From: Bacteroidaceae bacterium
GTDB taxonomy: Bacteria; Bacteroidota; Bacteroidia; Bacteroidales; Bacteroidaceae
Assembly: GCA_016292545.1 (NCBI GenBank)
Contig: JAEDIG010000100.1
Coordinates: 1 to 8,970 of the forward strand
Direction of reading: 5' to 3'
DNA: 8,970 bases
The notes under the pieces were generated by a model. It saw only the letters and a program-made list of their open reading frames with translations. It searched no databases and was not told where the DNA came from. This document shows, piece after piece, positions 1-7,622 of this stretch. The first letter of the stretch is position 1. Each line of letters begins with the position of its first letter. Position numbers and translations under genes: made by a program.

Positions 1-2295
1 AGCAAACAGATGAGCCAGCAGTACTATCGCGACTACGACAAGCTCTACAGCCGCGTGTTCCCCGTCTACGACAAGCCTCTGGCTCCCGGCGACTACACAC
101 CCGACATGACCCTGCGCCCCATGAGCCGTGTGTTCAAGCAGCAGGAGAAGGCAGCCAAGGTGGATCTGAAGTTCTTCCCGGAAGGAGGCCATCTGGTGGC
201 CGGAGCACCATGCAGGGTGGCTTTTGAGGCCAACGACGAGGACGGACGCCACACGGCCGGCACCCTCACAGTGAAGGACGGCAGCGGGCAGCAGGTGGCC
301 GAAGCCAAAGCCCAGCAGCGCGGACGCGGCTGCGTCACCTTCACGCCCCAGGCGGGACAGAAGTATACGGCCACCTTTGCATGGGACGGCGGCACCGCCA
401 CAGAGGACCTGCCCAAGGCAGAGGACGAGGGATGCGGCCTGACGGCCAAGCCAGGAAAGGGCACGATGGAGCTGGCCCTGCACACGGCAGGCGCCACACA
501 GGGACTGGAACTGGGTGTGACGGTGATGCACGAGGGGATGCTCTCCGACTTCCGCCAGACGGAAGCGGGCGCCGACCGCACCGTGACGTTCGACACCTCG
601 GAATGGCCCACCGGCATTGCCCAGATAACGGTATTCGACGCACAGGGGCGCGTGTATGCCGACCGCATGGTGTTTGTGCGCCAGCCCGGCTTCAAGGCCG
701 AAAACGTGGAGATAGGCGGTGTGAAAGACAGATACGAGCCCTTCCAGGCCATCAGCATGACCCTGCAGGGCACACCGGGAAGCACACTGAGCGTGGCCGT
801 GCGCGACGCAGCCACCACCGAAGCCCTCTATGACAACGCCAACATGCTGAGCGAGATGCTCCTGAGCAGCCAGATAAAGGGTTTTGTGGAGAATCCGCGC
901 TACTACTTTGAGGCCGACGACGCACAGCGCGCCCAGGACCTGGACCTGCTGCTGATGATACAGGGATGGCGCAGGTATGACTGGCGCACGATGGCCGTGC
1001 CCGGCGAATTTGTGCTCAACCACATGCCCGAACGCACGCCCCTGATGATGGGCCAGGTGAACCGCTACAAGGCGGAGGGCGCAGCCCTACAGTTCGAGGA
1101 GTTCGAGAAGGCTGTGGCGAGAATGGGCGACACGATGACCGAAAACACCGGCTCACAGAACAGCAACGACCTGGTGCCCGCCGACAAGCCACGCACCAAC
1201 GAGGCCGCCGACAAGTTCTACCAGAAGGAGAGCAACCTCAAGCACGAAGTGCGCATGCACGCCGAATTCGTGAAGCCCGGCGCCAGCGAGGGCGTGGTGG
1301 GCGAGGTGGACACCGAAAAGGGCACGTTCAAGATAGAGAGCCCCCGCTTCTTCGACCAGTGCTTCTTCTTTCTGGGAGCATCGGACACCACCAAGTGGAA
1401 CGGCGGCCAGCCACCCCTTTGGGTGAAAGAGGCAGAGGACGGGAACGGCGAACCCAACTACCCCGAGTTCTACGTGAAGCTCACCCCCATCCATCCGCGC
1501 TTTGTGAAGCCCTACGGGTGGTACCACTGCAACACCATGACCGCGGGCGTAGTGGGCACCGACGGCACCATCACCCAGGAGGCCGACGGCACACACACGC
1601 TGAAGCAGATTACCGTGGGCACGCGCCGCAGCATCAAACGCGGCTTCACCGCCAGCAAGCCCGCCTTCGTGGTGGATGCCTATACGGCCTTCAACGAGGT
1701 GTGCGACGCAGGGTTCAATACGGGCGTATACACCAGCTATGCCGGCTTTGCCCAGAACCTGGCACGCACCTATATCGGCGACATGAACATGGAGCGGAGA
1801 TACACCATCGTGAACCGCTTCGACACCCGCCCCCCAACCTATAACATGAGCGACAAGGAGCGCGACCGCTACAACCATCTGACGATGCTCGACAAGGTGT
1901 ATATCTACACCGACTACTGCCCCCGCCGCGAGGGTGACCCCACCTATAAGCAGAGCAACCAGCCGGAGGTGACCATCGACCTGCGCCTGCTGCCCAACGA
2001 GGGCCGCCGTGCCGTGTACCGCGACCGCCGCTACATCCTCAACGGGTTTGCCGTGTGCGAGGACTTCTATCAGCCCGACTACAGCCGCAAGCCGCTGCCC
2101 GAGACCAAAGACTACCGCCGCACGCTCTACTGGAACCCCGACCTGAAGCTGGACGCACAGGGCCAGGCCCGGGTGGAATGCTGGAACAACAGCAGCACCA
2201 CACGCGTGGCCGTGAGCGTGGAGGGCATGGCCGCCGACGGTGCCCCCCAGACGGGCACCCTCATGCCCGAGAAGATGCAGACAGACATCAAATAG
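1..2295 (+). CDS. Macroglobulin-like / TonB-plug-like envelope protein, C-terminal part (5' end outside window)
   Basis: The frame is open from base 1, so the ATG at 10 is internal and the N-terminus is missing. By comparison with remembered relatives, roughly 100-200 residues with the first MG2-like domain are absent. The stretch YSRVFPVYDKP (residues 13-23 counted from ATG 10) is the usual junction after that first domain. A second beta-sandwich opens at residue 51 with VDLKFFPEGGHLVAG. Residues 284-326 carry the family signature: SSQIKGFVENPRYYFE, then LDLLLMIQGWRRYDW. A plug-like region follows (about 540-690: LKQITV, DKVYIYTDY, RRYILNGFAV). The closing beta domain begins near 705 (LYWNPDLKLDAQGQARV). 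Members are predicted exported or surface-associated proteins of Bacteroidota with no settled function; I recognise the family but cannot name a substrate. The signal peptide cannot be seen. Followed by a 54-bp A-rich gap and the kinase gene on the same strand. Confidence 0.85.
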   Translation, partial: SKQMSQQYYRDYDKLYSRVFPVYDKPLAPGDYTPDMTLRPMSRVFKQQEKAAKVDLKFFPEGGHLVAGAPCRVAFEANDEDGRHTAGTLTVKDGSGQQVAEAKAQQRGRGCVTFTPQAGQKYTATFAWDGGTATEDLPKAEDEGCGLTAKPGKGTMELALHTAGATQGLELGVTVMHEGMLSDFRQTEAGADRTVTFDTSEWPTGIAQITVFDAQGRVYADRMVFVRQPGFKAENVEIGGVKDRYEPFQAISMTLQGTPGSTLSVAVRDAATTEALYDNANMLSEMLLSSQIKGFVENPRYYFEADDAQRAQDLDLLLMIQGWRRYDWRTMAVPGEFVLNHMPERTPLMMGQVNRYKAEGAALQFEEFEKAVARMGDTMTENTGSQNSNDLVPADKPRTNEAADKFYQKESNLKHEVRMHAEFVKPGASEGVVGEVDTEKGTFKIESPRFFDQCFFFLGASDTTKWNGGQPPLWVKEAEDGNGEPNYPEFYVKLTPIHPRFVKPYGWYHCNTMTAGVVGTDGTITQEADGTHTLKQITVGTRRSIKRGFTASKPAFVVDAYTAFNEVCDAGFNTGVYTSYAGFAQNLARTYIGDMNMERRYTIVNRFDTRPPTYNMSDKERDRYNHLTMLDKVYIYTDYCPRREGDPTYKQSNQPEVTIDLRLLPNEGRRAVYRDRRYILNGFAVCEDFYQPDYSRKPLPETKDYRRTLYWNPDLKLDAQGQARVECWNNSSTTRVAVSVEGMAADGAPQTGTLMPEKMQTDIK

Positions 2296-2349
2296 ACAGG
2301 AACAACTACACATAAACTAACACTAAAAACAACAAAAAAAAGAAAGACC
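2296..2349 (+). promoter_or_regulatory. A-rich leader before the kinase gene
   Basis: The gap between the macroglobulin-like gene and the kinase is strikingly A-rich, with an A8 run and almost no G, in otherwise GC-rich surroundings. There is no clear Shine-Dalgarno sequence at normal spacing. A-rich, SD-poor leaders are known to favour translation initiation in Bacteroidota. I see no hairpin-plus-T terminator here and no convincing Bacteroidota -7 box (TAnnTTTG), so read-through from the upstream gene is plausible but not proven. Confidence 0.5.
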
Positions 2350-3456
2350 ATGAATCAAGACAAGCTTCGCGACATCGTGTCGCAATTCGCAATCAAAGGT
2401 ACAGTGAGCAAGATTGAACCCCTGGGAGCCGGGCTCATCAACGACACACTCCGCGTAGTCACCGAGGAGGACGACTGCCCCAACTACGTGCTGCAGCGCG
2501 TCAACGACAATGTGTTCCCCGATGTGGCCATGGTGATGCGCAACATCTATGCCGTGACCACCCACATCCGCGCCAAGCTGGAGGCCAAGGGAGCCGACGA
2601 CATCGACCGCAGGGTGCTCACCTTCATCCCCGTGAAGGAGGACAAGGAACAGCTCTATGCCATAGTGGACGGGCAGTACTGGCGCATCATGGTGTTCATC
2701 CCCGACACCATCACCAAGCAGGCGGTGAACCCCGAGAGCAGCTATGCCGCAGGCCTGGCCTTCGGCGAGTTCCAGTCGATGCTGGCCGACATCCCCGTAG
2801 AGCTGGGCGAAACCATCAAGGACTTCCACAACATGGAGTTCCGCCTGCAGCAGCTGCGCGAGGTAGTGAAGGCCGACCCTGCCGGACGCGTGCAGGAGCC
2901 CCAGGTGCAGGAACTGCTGGCAGGCATAGAGGCACGCGCCGAAGAGATGTGCAAGGCCGAACGCATGGGACGTGAGGGCGTGCTGCCCAAGCGTGTGTGC
3001 CACTGCGACACGAAGGTGAACAACATGCTCTTCGACGACAAGGACCAGGTGCTCTGCGTCATCGACCTGGACACGGTGATGCCCAACTTCATCTTCTCGG
3101 ACTACGGCGACTTCCTGCGCACTGGCGCCAACATGGTGGCCGAGGACTGTCCCGAGATGGACAAGGTGGCCTTCAACATGGACATCTACAAGGCATTCAC
3201 CAAAGGCTACCTCAAGAGTGCCGGCCAGTTCCTGCTGCCTGTGGAGATTGAGAACCTGCCCTATGCCGTGGCTCTGTTCCCCTACATGCAGTGTGTGCGC
3301 TTCCTCTGGGACTACCTGAGCGGCGACAAGTACTGGAAGTGCCAGTACCCCACCCACAACTTCGTGCGCGCCAACAACCAGTACCACCTGTTGCTGAGCA
3401 TCGAACAGAACTATCCGGCCATCAAGGCATTCATCGATGAATGTCTGCAAGGCTGA
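2350..3456 (+). CDS. nahK: NahK-like N-acetylhexosamine 1-kinase (APH-fold sugar phosphotransferase)
   Basis: A 368-residue cytoplasmic kinase of the aminoglycoside/choline phosphotransferase fold. It matches the remembered bifidobacterial NahK (about 359 aa) along its whole length, including FPDVAMVMRNIYAVT (residues 56-70). Other landmarks are the nucleotide-loop-like GAGLINDTLRV (26-36), YVLQRVN (46-52), the catalytic loop HCDTKVNN (218-225; D220 as base, N225 for metal) and IDLDTVMP (238-245; D239/D241 region for Mg2+). DYGDFLRTGA follows at 251-260. NahK phosphorylates GlcNAc or GalNAc at the anomeric carbon with ATP, producing the 1-phosphate for UDP-sugar synthesis or salvage of mucin and host glycans. 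The ATG at 2350 follows an A-rich leader and aligns with the family N-terminus. No lacto-N-biose phosphorylase or epimerase is in view, so exact substrate is uncertain; related Bacteroidota proteins are often labelled only 'phosphotransferase'. Probably co-transcribed with nhaA, 33 bp downstream. Confidence 0.85.
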   Translation: MNQDKLRDIVSQFAIKGTVSKIEPLGAGLINDTLRVVTEEDDCPNYVLQRVNDNVFPDVAMVMRNIYAVTTHIRAKLEAKGADDIDRRVLTFIPVKEDKEQLYAIVDGQYWRIMVFIPDTITKQAVNPESSYAAGLAFGEFQSMLADIPVELGETIKDFHNMEFRLQQLREVVKADPAGRVQEPQVQELLAGIEARAEEMCKAERMGREGVLPKRVCHCDTKVNNMLFDDKDQVLCVIDLDTVMPNFIFSDYGDFLRTGANMVAEDCPEMDKVAFNMDIYKAFTKGYLKSAGQFLLPVEIENLPYAVALFPYMQCVRFLWDYLSGDKYWKCQYPTHNFVRANNQYHLLLSIEQNYPAIKAFIDECLQG

Positions 3457-3489
3457 CATCCATTCATACAACAAAAAAACAAAAGGACA
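3457..3489 (+). promoter_or_regulatory. A-rich intergenic leader before nhaA
   Basis: This 33-bp gap contains an A7 run and ends in AAAAGGACA directly before the ATG at 3490. The AGGA could act as a Shine-Dalgarno element but sits only about 3 bases from the start, shorter than normal spacing. No terminator or promoter-like motif is visible, supporting co-transcription of the kinase and antiporter. Confidence 0.45.
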
Positions 3490-4863
3490 ATGGCACAAAG
3501 CTTCAACAACTACGCTTTTATCAGCACCATACGCAAGTATGTGAACAGTAGCATCCTGCTGGTGGCAGCCACCCTGCTGGCACTGGTGGTGGCCAATCTG
3601 GACGCCACGCGTGAATTCTACAAACATCTGTGGACACTGCCCGTGCAGCTGAGTCTGGGCGGCTTCAACCTTTTTGCCCATGCAGGGCATCCCATGACCC
3701 TGGGAGCGTTTATCAACGATTTCCTTATGGCCATCTTCTTCCTCAGTGTGGGACTGGAAATCAAGCGCGAGGTGCTGTGTGGCGAGCTGTCCTCGGTAAA
3801 GAAGGCGATGCTGCCCGTCATAGGCGCATGTGGAGGCATGATTGTGCCTGTGATCATCTTTTTCTTCCTCTGTGGGCTCACGCTCAACGACCCGCTGGCC
3901 GAGCGCGGAATGGCCATCCCCATGGCCACCGACATTGCCTTCTCGCTGGGCGTGCTCAGCATGTTCAGCAAGCGGGTGCCCATCGGGCTCAAGGTGTTCC
4001 TGGCCGCGCTGGCTGTGGCCGACGATCTGGGCGGCATTCTGGTGATTGCCATCAAGTATACCGACCATCTCGACACCTCCTACCTGCTCTATGCACTCCT
4101 CTGCGTGGCCGTGCTTGCAGTGGGCAATCTGCGCCAGGTGCGCTCCACGCTCTTCTATGTGAGTGTGGGGCTGGCCCTATGGTACTTCATGCAGGGCAGC
4201 GGCATCCACTCCACCATTGCGGGCGTGCTGCTGGCCTTCTGTGTGCCGGCCAATCTGAGCAACGGCACCAAGTTCTACATTGAGCGCATCCGCCACAACA
4301 TCGGCCTCTTCCCCATCATAGAGGTGACCAAGGCCGACCGCAACAAGCCAGCGCTGCTCTCCGACGAACAGATTTCGCTGCTCAAGAGCATCGAGAGCGC
4401 CAGCGACCACCTCATCAGTCCGCTCCAGAACCTGGAGGACAATCTCAAGACCCCCATCAACTACATCATCATCCCGCTCTTTGCCTTTGCCAATGCGGGC
4501 GTAGACTTCTCGGGCATGGGCATTGAGAGTCTGGTGAGCGGTGTGGGTCTGAGTGTGTTCATGGGACTGCTGGTGGGCAAGTTTGTGGGTGTGTTCAGCT
4601 TCAGCTGGATAAGCATCCGCTCGGGCCTCGTGCAGATGCCCGGCAATGCCAACTGGGCAGCCTTTGCGGGCGTGTGCATGCTGTGCGGCATAGGCTTCAC
4701 GGTGAGCATGTTCATGGCCGACATCAGCTATTCCCCCATCGGCCATATTGATTATCTGAACGATGCCAAGTTGGGCATCCTGTGCGGCACAGTGGCCAGC
4801 GCCCTCCTGGGCAGCCTGGTGCTCAACCGCTATCTGCCCAAGGCAAACGATTTTCCTGCGTGA
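3490..4863 (+). CDS. nhaA: NhaA family Na+/H+ antiporter
   Basis: An inner-membrane antiporter of 457 residues that expels Na+ (or Li+) in exchange for protons, serving pH and sodium homeostasis. Landmarks match E. coli NhaA. FFLSVGLEIKREVL (83-96) holds the two glutamates of the pH-sensing region (E90, E94). MATDIAFSLGVL (145-156) carries the equivalent of D133 (D148). ALAVADDLGGILVIAI (173-188) has the ion-binding pair D178/D179. SGIHSTIAG (237-245) matches the H225 region, PLFAFANAGV (329-338) is conserved, and LLVGKFVG (360-367) holds the K300 equivalent, K364. GIGFTVSMF (400-408) lies near the end. It is longer than E. coli NhaA (388 aa), mainly from a hydrophilic loop at about 257-325, common in Bacteroidota homologues. 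The ATG at 3490 gives a standard N-terminus before the first membrane helix. Last gene of the plus-strand run; a strong terminator follows 15 bp after the stop. Confidence 0.96.
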   Translation: MAQSFNNYAFISTIRKYVNSSILLVAATLLALVVANLDATREFYKHLWTLPVQLSLGGFNLFAHAGHPMTLGAFINDFLMAIFFLSVGLEIKREVLCGELSSVKKAMLPVIGACGGMIVPVIIFFFLCGLTLNDPLAERGMAIPMATDIAFSLGVLSMFSKRVPIGLKVFLAALAVADDLGGILVIAIKYTDHLDTSYLLYALLCVAVLAVGNLRQVRSTLFYVSVGLALWYFMQGSGIHSTIAGVLLAFCVPANLSNGTKFYIERIRHNIGLFPIIEVTKADRNKPALLSDEQISLLKSIESASDHLISPLQNLEDNLKTPINYIIIPLFAFANAGVDFSGMGIESLVSGVGLSVFMGLLVGKFVGVFSFSWISIRSGLVQMPGNANWAAFAGVCMLCGIGFTVSMFMADISYSPIGHIDYLNDAKLGILCGTVASALLGSLVLNRYLPKANDFPA

Positions 4864-4878
4864 TTTTCTCTAAAACAG

Positions 4879-4916
4879 GCTGGAGGCTCTAGAATTTCTA
4901 GAGCCTCTAGCTTTTT
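4879..4916 (+). terminator. Strong intrinsic terminator after nhaA, possibly bidirectional
   Basis: A 15-bp stem pairs 4879-4893 with 4897-4911 around a 3-base ATT loop; 14 pairs are Watson-Crick and one is G-T. It is followed at once by T5 (4912-4916), a textbook Rho-independent terminator for the plus strand. On the minus strand the same stem is followed, after three bases, by TTTT (4875-4872). It could therefore also stop transcription of the converging flavoprotein gene, whose stop codon is at 4954-4956. Minus-strand activity is the weaker claim. Confidence 0.9.
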
Positions 4917-4951
4917 CTCGAAGGTCTCGAGAGTCTAGAACTTCTCGAAAA
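4913..4951. repeat. Second, imperfect inverted repeat between the convergent genes
   Basis: Bases 4913-4930 pair with 4934-4951 around a GAG loop: outer TTTTC/GAAAA, a 2x2 internal mismatch, then GAAG/CTTC, and inner pairs broken by two single mismatches. Its left arm shares the T-run of the main terminator, so the two structures compete for those bases. TTCTCGAA occurs as a direct repeat in both arms. It could aid minus-strand termination or 3'-end stability, but no T-tail follows it on the minus strand. Function is inference only. Confidence 0.4.
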
Positions 4952-4953
4952 TC

Positions 4954-6186
4954 TCACCCCCCTTCCCCAATGCTCCTGGCTACCACTTGCCCCATGGTCC
5001 AGGCAGCCTGCAGATTGAAGCCGCCCGTCACGGCATCCACATCGAGCACCTCACCGGCAAAATACAGGTTCCGATGGCTGCGGCATTCCAATGTGGAGGG
5101 GTCCACATTCGACAGGGCTATGCCCCCGCAGGTGACAAACTCTTCCTTGAAACGATTCTTGCCGTCCACCTCAAACATCTGGCCTGTGAGCAGCGCCACA
5201 AGGCGGTTCATGCCCTTCTTGTCCAGGCCGCTCCAGCGGGTGTCGGGGGCTATGCGCGCCTGCTCCAGGAAAAAAGCCCACAGACGGCTGTTGAAACAGG
5301 GAGGAAAAATGCTTTGCACCAGTTTATGGGGATGGCCAGCGGCCAGGGGCGACAAGGCACGGGCCACCTCCTGCTCACTGCTCCCGCCCATCCAGTTGAC
5401 GATGATGGGCGACCGGTAGCCGCGCTCGTGGAGCATGCGGGCAGCATGGGACGACAGTTTCAGAATGGCAGGGCCGCTCATGCCCCAGTGGGTGATGAGC
5501 AGCGGGCCGCTCACACGGATGCGGGTGCCGGGAACGGACACCGTGGTGTCGGTCACCACCGTGCCCATGAGGCGGGTGATGGGGTGGCCTGGCAGACACA
5601 GGCTGAAAAGCGAAGGCACAGGCGGCTCCAGCGCAAGCGACAAATGGCGGAACATGTGGAGTCCATCGGCCTTGGGCGAACCGCCCGTGGTGACCACCAC
5701 CACATCGGCCAGGGCCTCGGCCTGACGGGAGAAATGAAGGCGGTAGCCACCACCGTCAACGGGCTGGATGCCGTCCATCCTGTGGCCCGTGAGCAGCTCC
5801 ACATCCAGCCGGTGGAGCAACCCCAAGAGGGTGTCCACAATCTCCATGGCATTCTGGGAGCGCGGAAACACACACTGGTCGTCCTGGGTGACCAGTCGCA
5901 CACCCTCGCGCTCGAACCACTCGCAGGCATCGGTGTGGCTGAACTGACGCAGCAGACGCTTCATCAGCCGCGCGCCGCGGGGATATACGGCATCCATGCT
6001 GGAAACATCGCGGAAGGAATTGGTGAGGTTGCAGCGTCCGCCACCGGTGACCGCCACCTTGGCCAGCAAGCGCCGGCTGCCCTCATACACCGTGACACGG
6101 GCATGAGGAAGCCGGCGCTTGATTTCGATGGCGGCCATGCATCCAGCTGCGCCGCCACCGATGATGGCAATGCGTGGGCAGGTCAA
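4954..6186 (-). CDS. HI0933/YhiN-type FAD-binding flavoprotein (NAD(P)/FAD-dependent oxidoreductase)
   Basis: Start chosen at a TTG (6186-6184), giving 410 residues, close to the family's usual ~400. The same frame is open to an ATG at 6411, but those 75 extra codons lie inside the reductase gene and their translation looks non-coding. The next internal Met would cut the FAD motif. The TTG overlaps the reductase stop (TTGA), which suggests translational coupling. Residues 5-15 form the dinucleotide-binding strand and GGGAAG turn, with an acidic ribose-binding residue at E35. The family signature TGGGRCNLTN lies at 47-56, and the C-terminal FAD-closing motif GEVLDVDAVTGGFNLQ begins near 378. 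There is no signal peptide or membrane segment, so it should be cytoplasmic. Members are annotated variously as aminoacetone oxidase-like or BaiN-like; the true substrate is generally unknown. Third gene of the minus-strand redox cluster. Confidence 0.9.
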   Translation of the reverse strand: MTCPRIAIIGGGAAGCMAAIEIKRRLPHARVTVYEGSRRLLAKVAVTGGGRCNLTNSFRDVSSMDAVYPRGARLMKRLLRQFSHTDACEWFEREGVRLVTQDDQCVFPRSQNAMEIVDTLLGLLHRLDVELLTGHRMDGIQPVDGGGYRLHFSRQAEALADVVVVTTGGSPKADGLHMFRHLSLALEPPVPSLFSLCLPGHPITRLMGTVVTDTTVSVPGTRIRVSGPLLITHWGMSGPAILKLSSHAARMLHERGYRSPIIVNWMGGSSEQEVARALSPLAAGHPHKLVQSIFPPCFNSRLWAFFLEQARIAPDTRWSGLDKKGMNRLVALLTGQMFEVDGKNRFKEEFVTCGGIALSNVDPSTLECRSHRNLYFAGEVLDVDAVTGGFNLQAAWTMGQVVARSIGEGG

Positions 6187-7583
6187 AGCGTGCCCTGCTT
6201 GAGTTTCTCCACAAAACCATCCACACGCGCCAGTTCGCGCGGTATGTCGATGTTCTGCGGACAATGGGGCACACACTCGCGGCACTGCACACAATGGCTG
6301 GCCTGACGCAGGCGCGGCACACTGCGGTCGTAGCCCACCAGGAAGGCCCTGCGGGCACGCTGGTAGTTCTCGGCCTGCTGGCTCTCGGGCAGATTGCCCT
6401 GGTTCACACACTTGTTATAGTGGACAAAGATGCCCGGGATGTCCAGCCCATAAGGACAGGGCATGCAGTACTTACAGTCGTTACACTGGATGGTGGGATA
6501 GCTCTTGATGAGATTGGCCGTCTCGCCGTCGAGCCAGCGCATTTCCTCCTCGTCGAGCGGCTGCAGGGGCGAATAGGTGCGCAGGTTGTCCTCCAGGTGC
6601 TCCATGTAGGTCATGCCGCTGAGCACGGTGAGCACCTCGGGGCGTGTGCCTGCATAGCGGAAGGCCCAGCTGGCCACGCTGTCCTCGGGCTTACGCTGCT
6701 TCAGGTGGGCCACCACATGGTCGGGCACCTTGCTCAGCCTTCCGCCCAGGAGCGGCTCCATGATGACGGCGGGAATGCCCCGTTTCTGCAGCTCGCCAAA
6801 GAGGTATTCGGCATCACGTCCGCGGTCGTCGTTGTGCCAGTCGAGATAGTTGAGCTGAATCTGCACAAAATCCCATTTGTATTCATCGTGATGGGCCAGC
6901 AGATAGTCGTATACGGCCACATCGCCATGAAACGAGCAGCCCAGATTGCGGATGCGTCCGGCCTCGCGCTGCTCCATCAGCCAGGGCAGAAGGCCGTTGT
7001 CGAGATAGCGTTTGCGAAGATTGTCGAGTCCTCCGCCTCCCACGGCATGGAGGAGCAGATAGTCCACATAGTCGGTCTGCAGATACTTGAGGCTGTTCTC
7101 GAAAAGCTGCCGTCCCGATTCAAAGTCCCATTGGCTGGGGCTGAAGTTGGACAGCTTGGTGGCTATGTAATAGGTATTGCGCGCGCGACCGCTCTGCGCC
7201 AGGGCAATGCCCAGCGACTCCTCGCTGCGTCCGCGCATGTAGGCGGGCGACGTGTCGAAATAGTTGACACCGTACTTCAGGGCCGCATTGGTGAGGCGGT
7301 TCACCTCCTCCTGGTCAATGACATCGTCGTTGGGGTTATTGGGGTTGAGCCCCTTCTTGGTGGGGAGCCTCATCCATCCGTAGCCCAGCAGGCTCACCTT
7401 GTCGCCCGTCTTGGGATTGGTGCGATAGGTCATCTTGCCCGTAGGGATGGGGTCTGTGTGATGGCCGGCGGGGTCAAGTTCTTGCTGAGCGTCCTTTGTG
7501 CTCACTCCGCATCCGGCCAGTGCCGTGGTGGTGGCAATGGTGCCGGTGGCTTTCAGAAACTCGCGTCTGTCTATCTTTTTCAT
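6183..7583 (-). CDS. Tat-exported lipoprotein aldo/keto reductase with C-terminal ferredoxin motifs
   Basis: 466 residues. The N-terminus MKKIDRREFLKATG is a twin-arginine (Tat) signal, followed by a short hydrophobic stretch and a lipobox LAGC with C25. This predicts export of a folded, cofactor-loaded protein and lipid anchoring. Residues 62-335 form an aldo/keto reductase barrel. The expected catalytic tetrad is D110 (YFDTSPAY), Y115, K143 (ATKLS) and H179 (LLLHAVG). Motifs GRSEESLG (118-125) and GCSFHG (215-220) are typical of the COG1453-type 'predicted oxidoreductases'. The C-terminal region has C367-x2-C370-x2-C373-x2-C376-P and C431-x2-C434-x2-C437-x3-C441-P, consistent with iron-sulphur clusters. 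Substrate is unknown. NADPH should be absent outside the cytoplasm, so electrons may come through the clusters, possibly from the membrane polyferredoxin encoded 39 bp upstream. ATG at 7583 chosen because it yields the complete Tat signal. Confidence 0.93.
   Translation of the reverse strand: MKKIDRREFLKATGTIATTTALAGCGVSTKDAQQELDPAGHHTDPIPTGKMTYRTNPKTGDKVSLLGYGWMRLPTKKGLNPNNPNDDVIDQEEVNRLTNAALKYGVNYFDTSPAYMRGRSEESLGIALAQSGRARNTYYIATKLSNFSPSQWDFESGRQLFENSLKYLQTDYVDYLLLHAVGGGGLDNLRKRYLDNGLLPWLMEQREAGRIRNLGCSFHGDVAVYDYLLAHHDEYKWDFVQIQLNYLDWHNDDRGRDAEYLFGELQKRGIPAVIMEPLLGGRLSKVPDHVVAHLKQRKPEDSVASWAFRYAGTRPEVLTVLSGMTYMEHLEDNLRTYSPLQPLDEEEMRWLDGETANLIKSYPTIQCNDCKYCMPCPYGLDIPGIFVHYNKCVNQGNLPESQQAENYQRARRAFLVGYDRSVPRLRQASHCVQCRECVPHCPQNIDIPRELARVDGFVEKLKQGTL
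6184..6186 (-). promoter_or_regulatory. TTG start codon overlapping upstream stop (TTGA coupling)
   Basis: The reductase gene ends ...CTT TGA (stop at 6185-6183), and the flavoprotein frame reads TTG ACC TGC CCA CGC ATT from 6186. The peptide then starts (M)TCPRIAIIGGG, placing the FAD motif five residues in, as in relatives. There is no strong ribosome-binding site, only a weak AGCAGGG about 10 bases upstream. Re-initiation by ribosomes finishing the reductase is the likely mechanism. Confidence 0.65.
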
Positions 7584-7622
7584 GTCTTTGGAAAAATTCT
7601 GGTGTGTAGTGAATGGTAAATG

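Noticed and set aside
1153..2313. A 386-codon minus-strand open frame opposite the macroglobulin-like gene
   Set aside because: Ala/Val/His/Gly-rich translation without recognisable domains; a shadow of a strongly supported coding frame.
2323..4068. A 581-codon open frame on the minus strand, antisense to the kinase and nhaA genes
   Set aside because: Its translation is His/Val/Gln/Leu-rich with no family motif, and it spans two well-supported genes and their gap. GC-rich codon bias on the opposite strand explains its length.
4987..6306. A 439-codon plus-strand open frame opposite the flavoprotein
   Set aside because: The minus strand carries clear FAD signatures at both ends; this frame has none and is a codon-bias shadow.
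6174..7619. A 481-codon plus-strand open frame opposite the aldo/keto reductase
   Set aside because: The reductase on the other strand has full Tat, catalytic and cysteine motifs. This frame shows only a biased Val/Ala/His composition and nothing recognisable.
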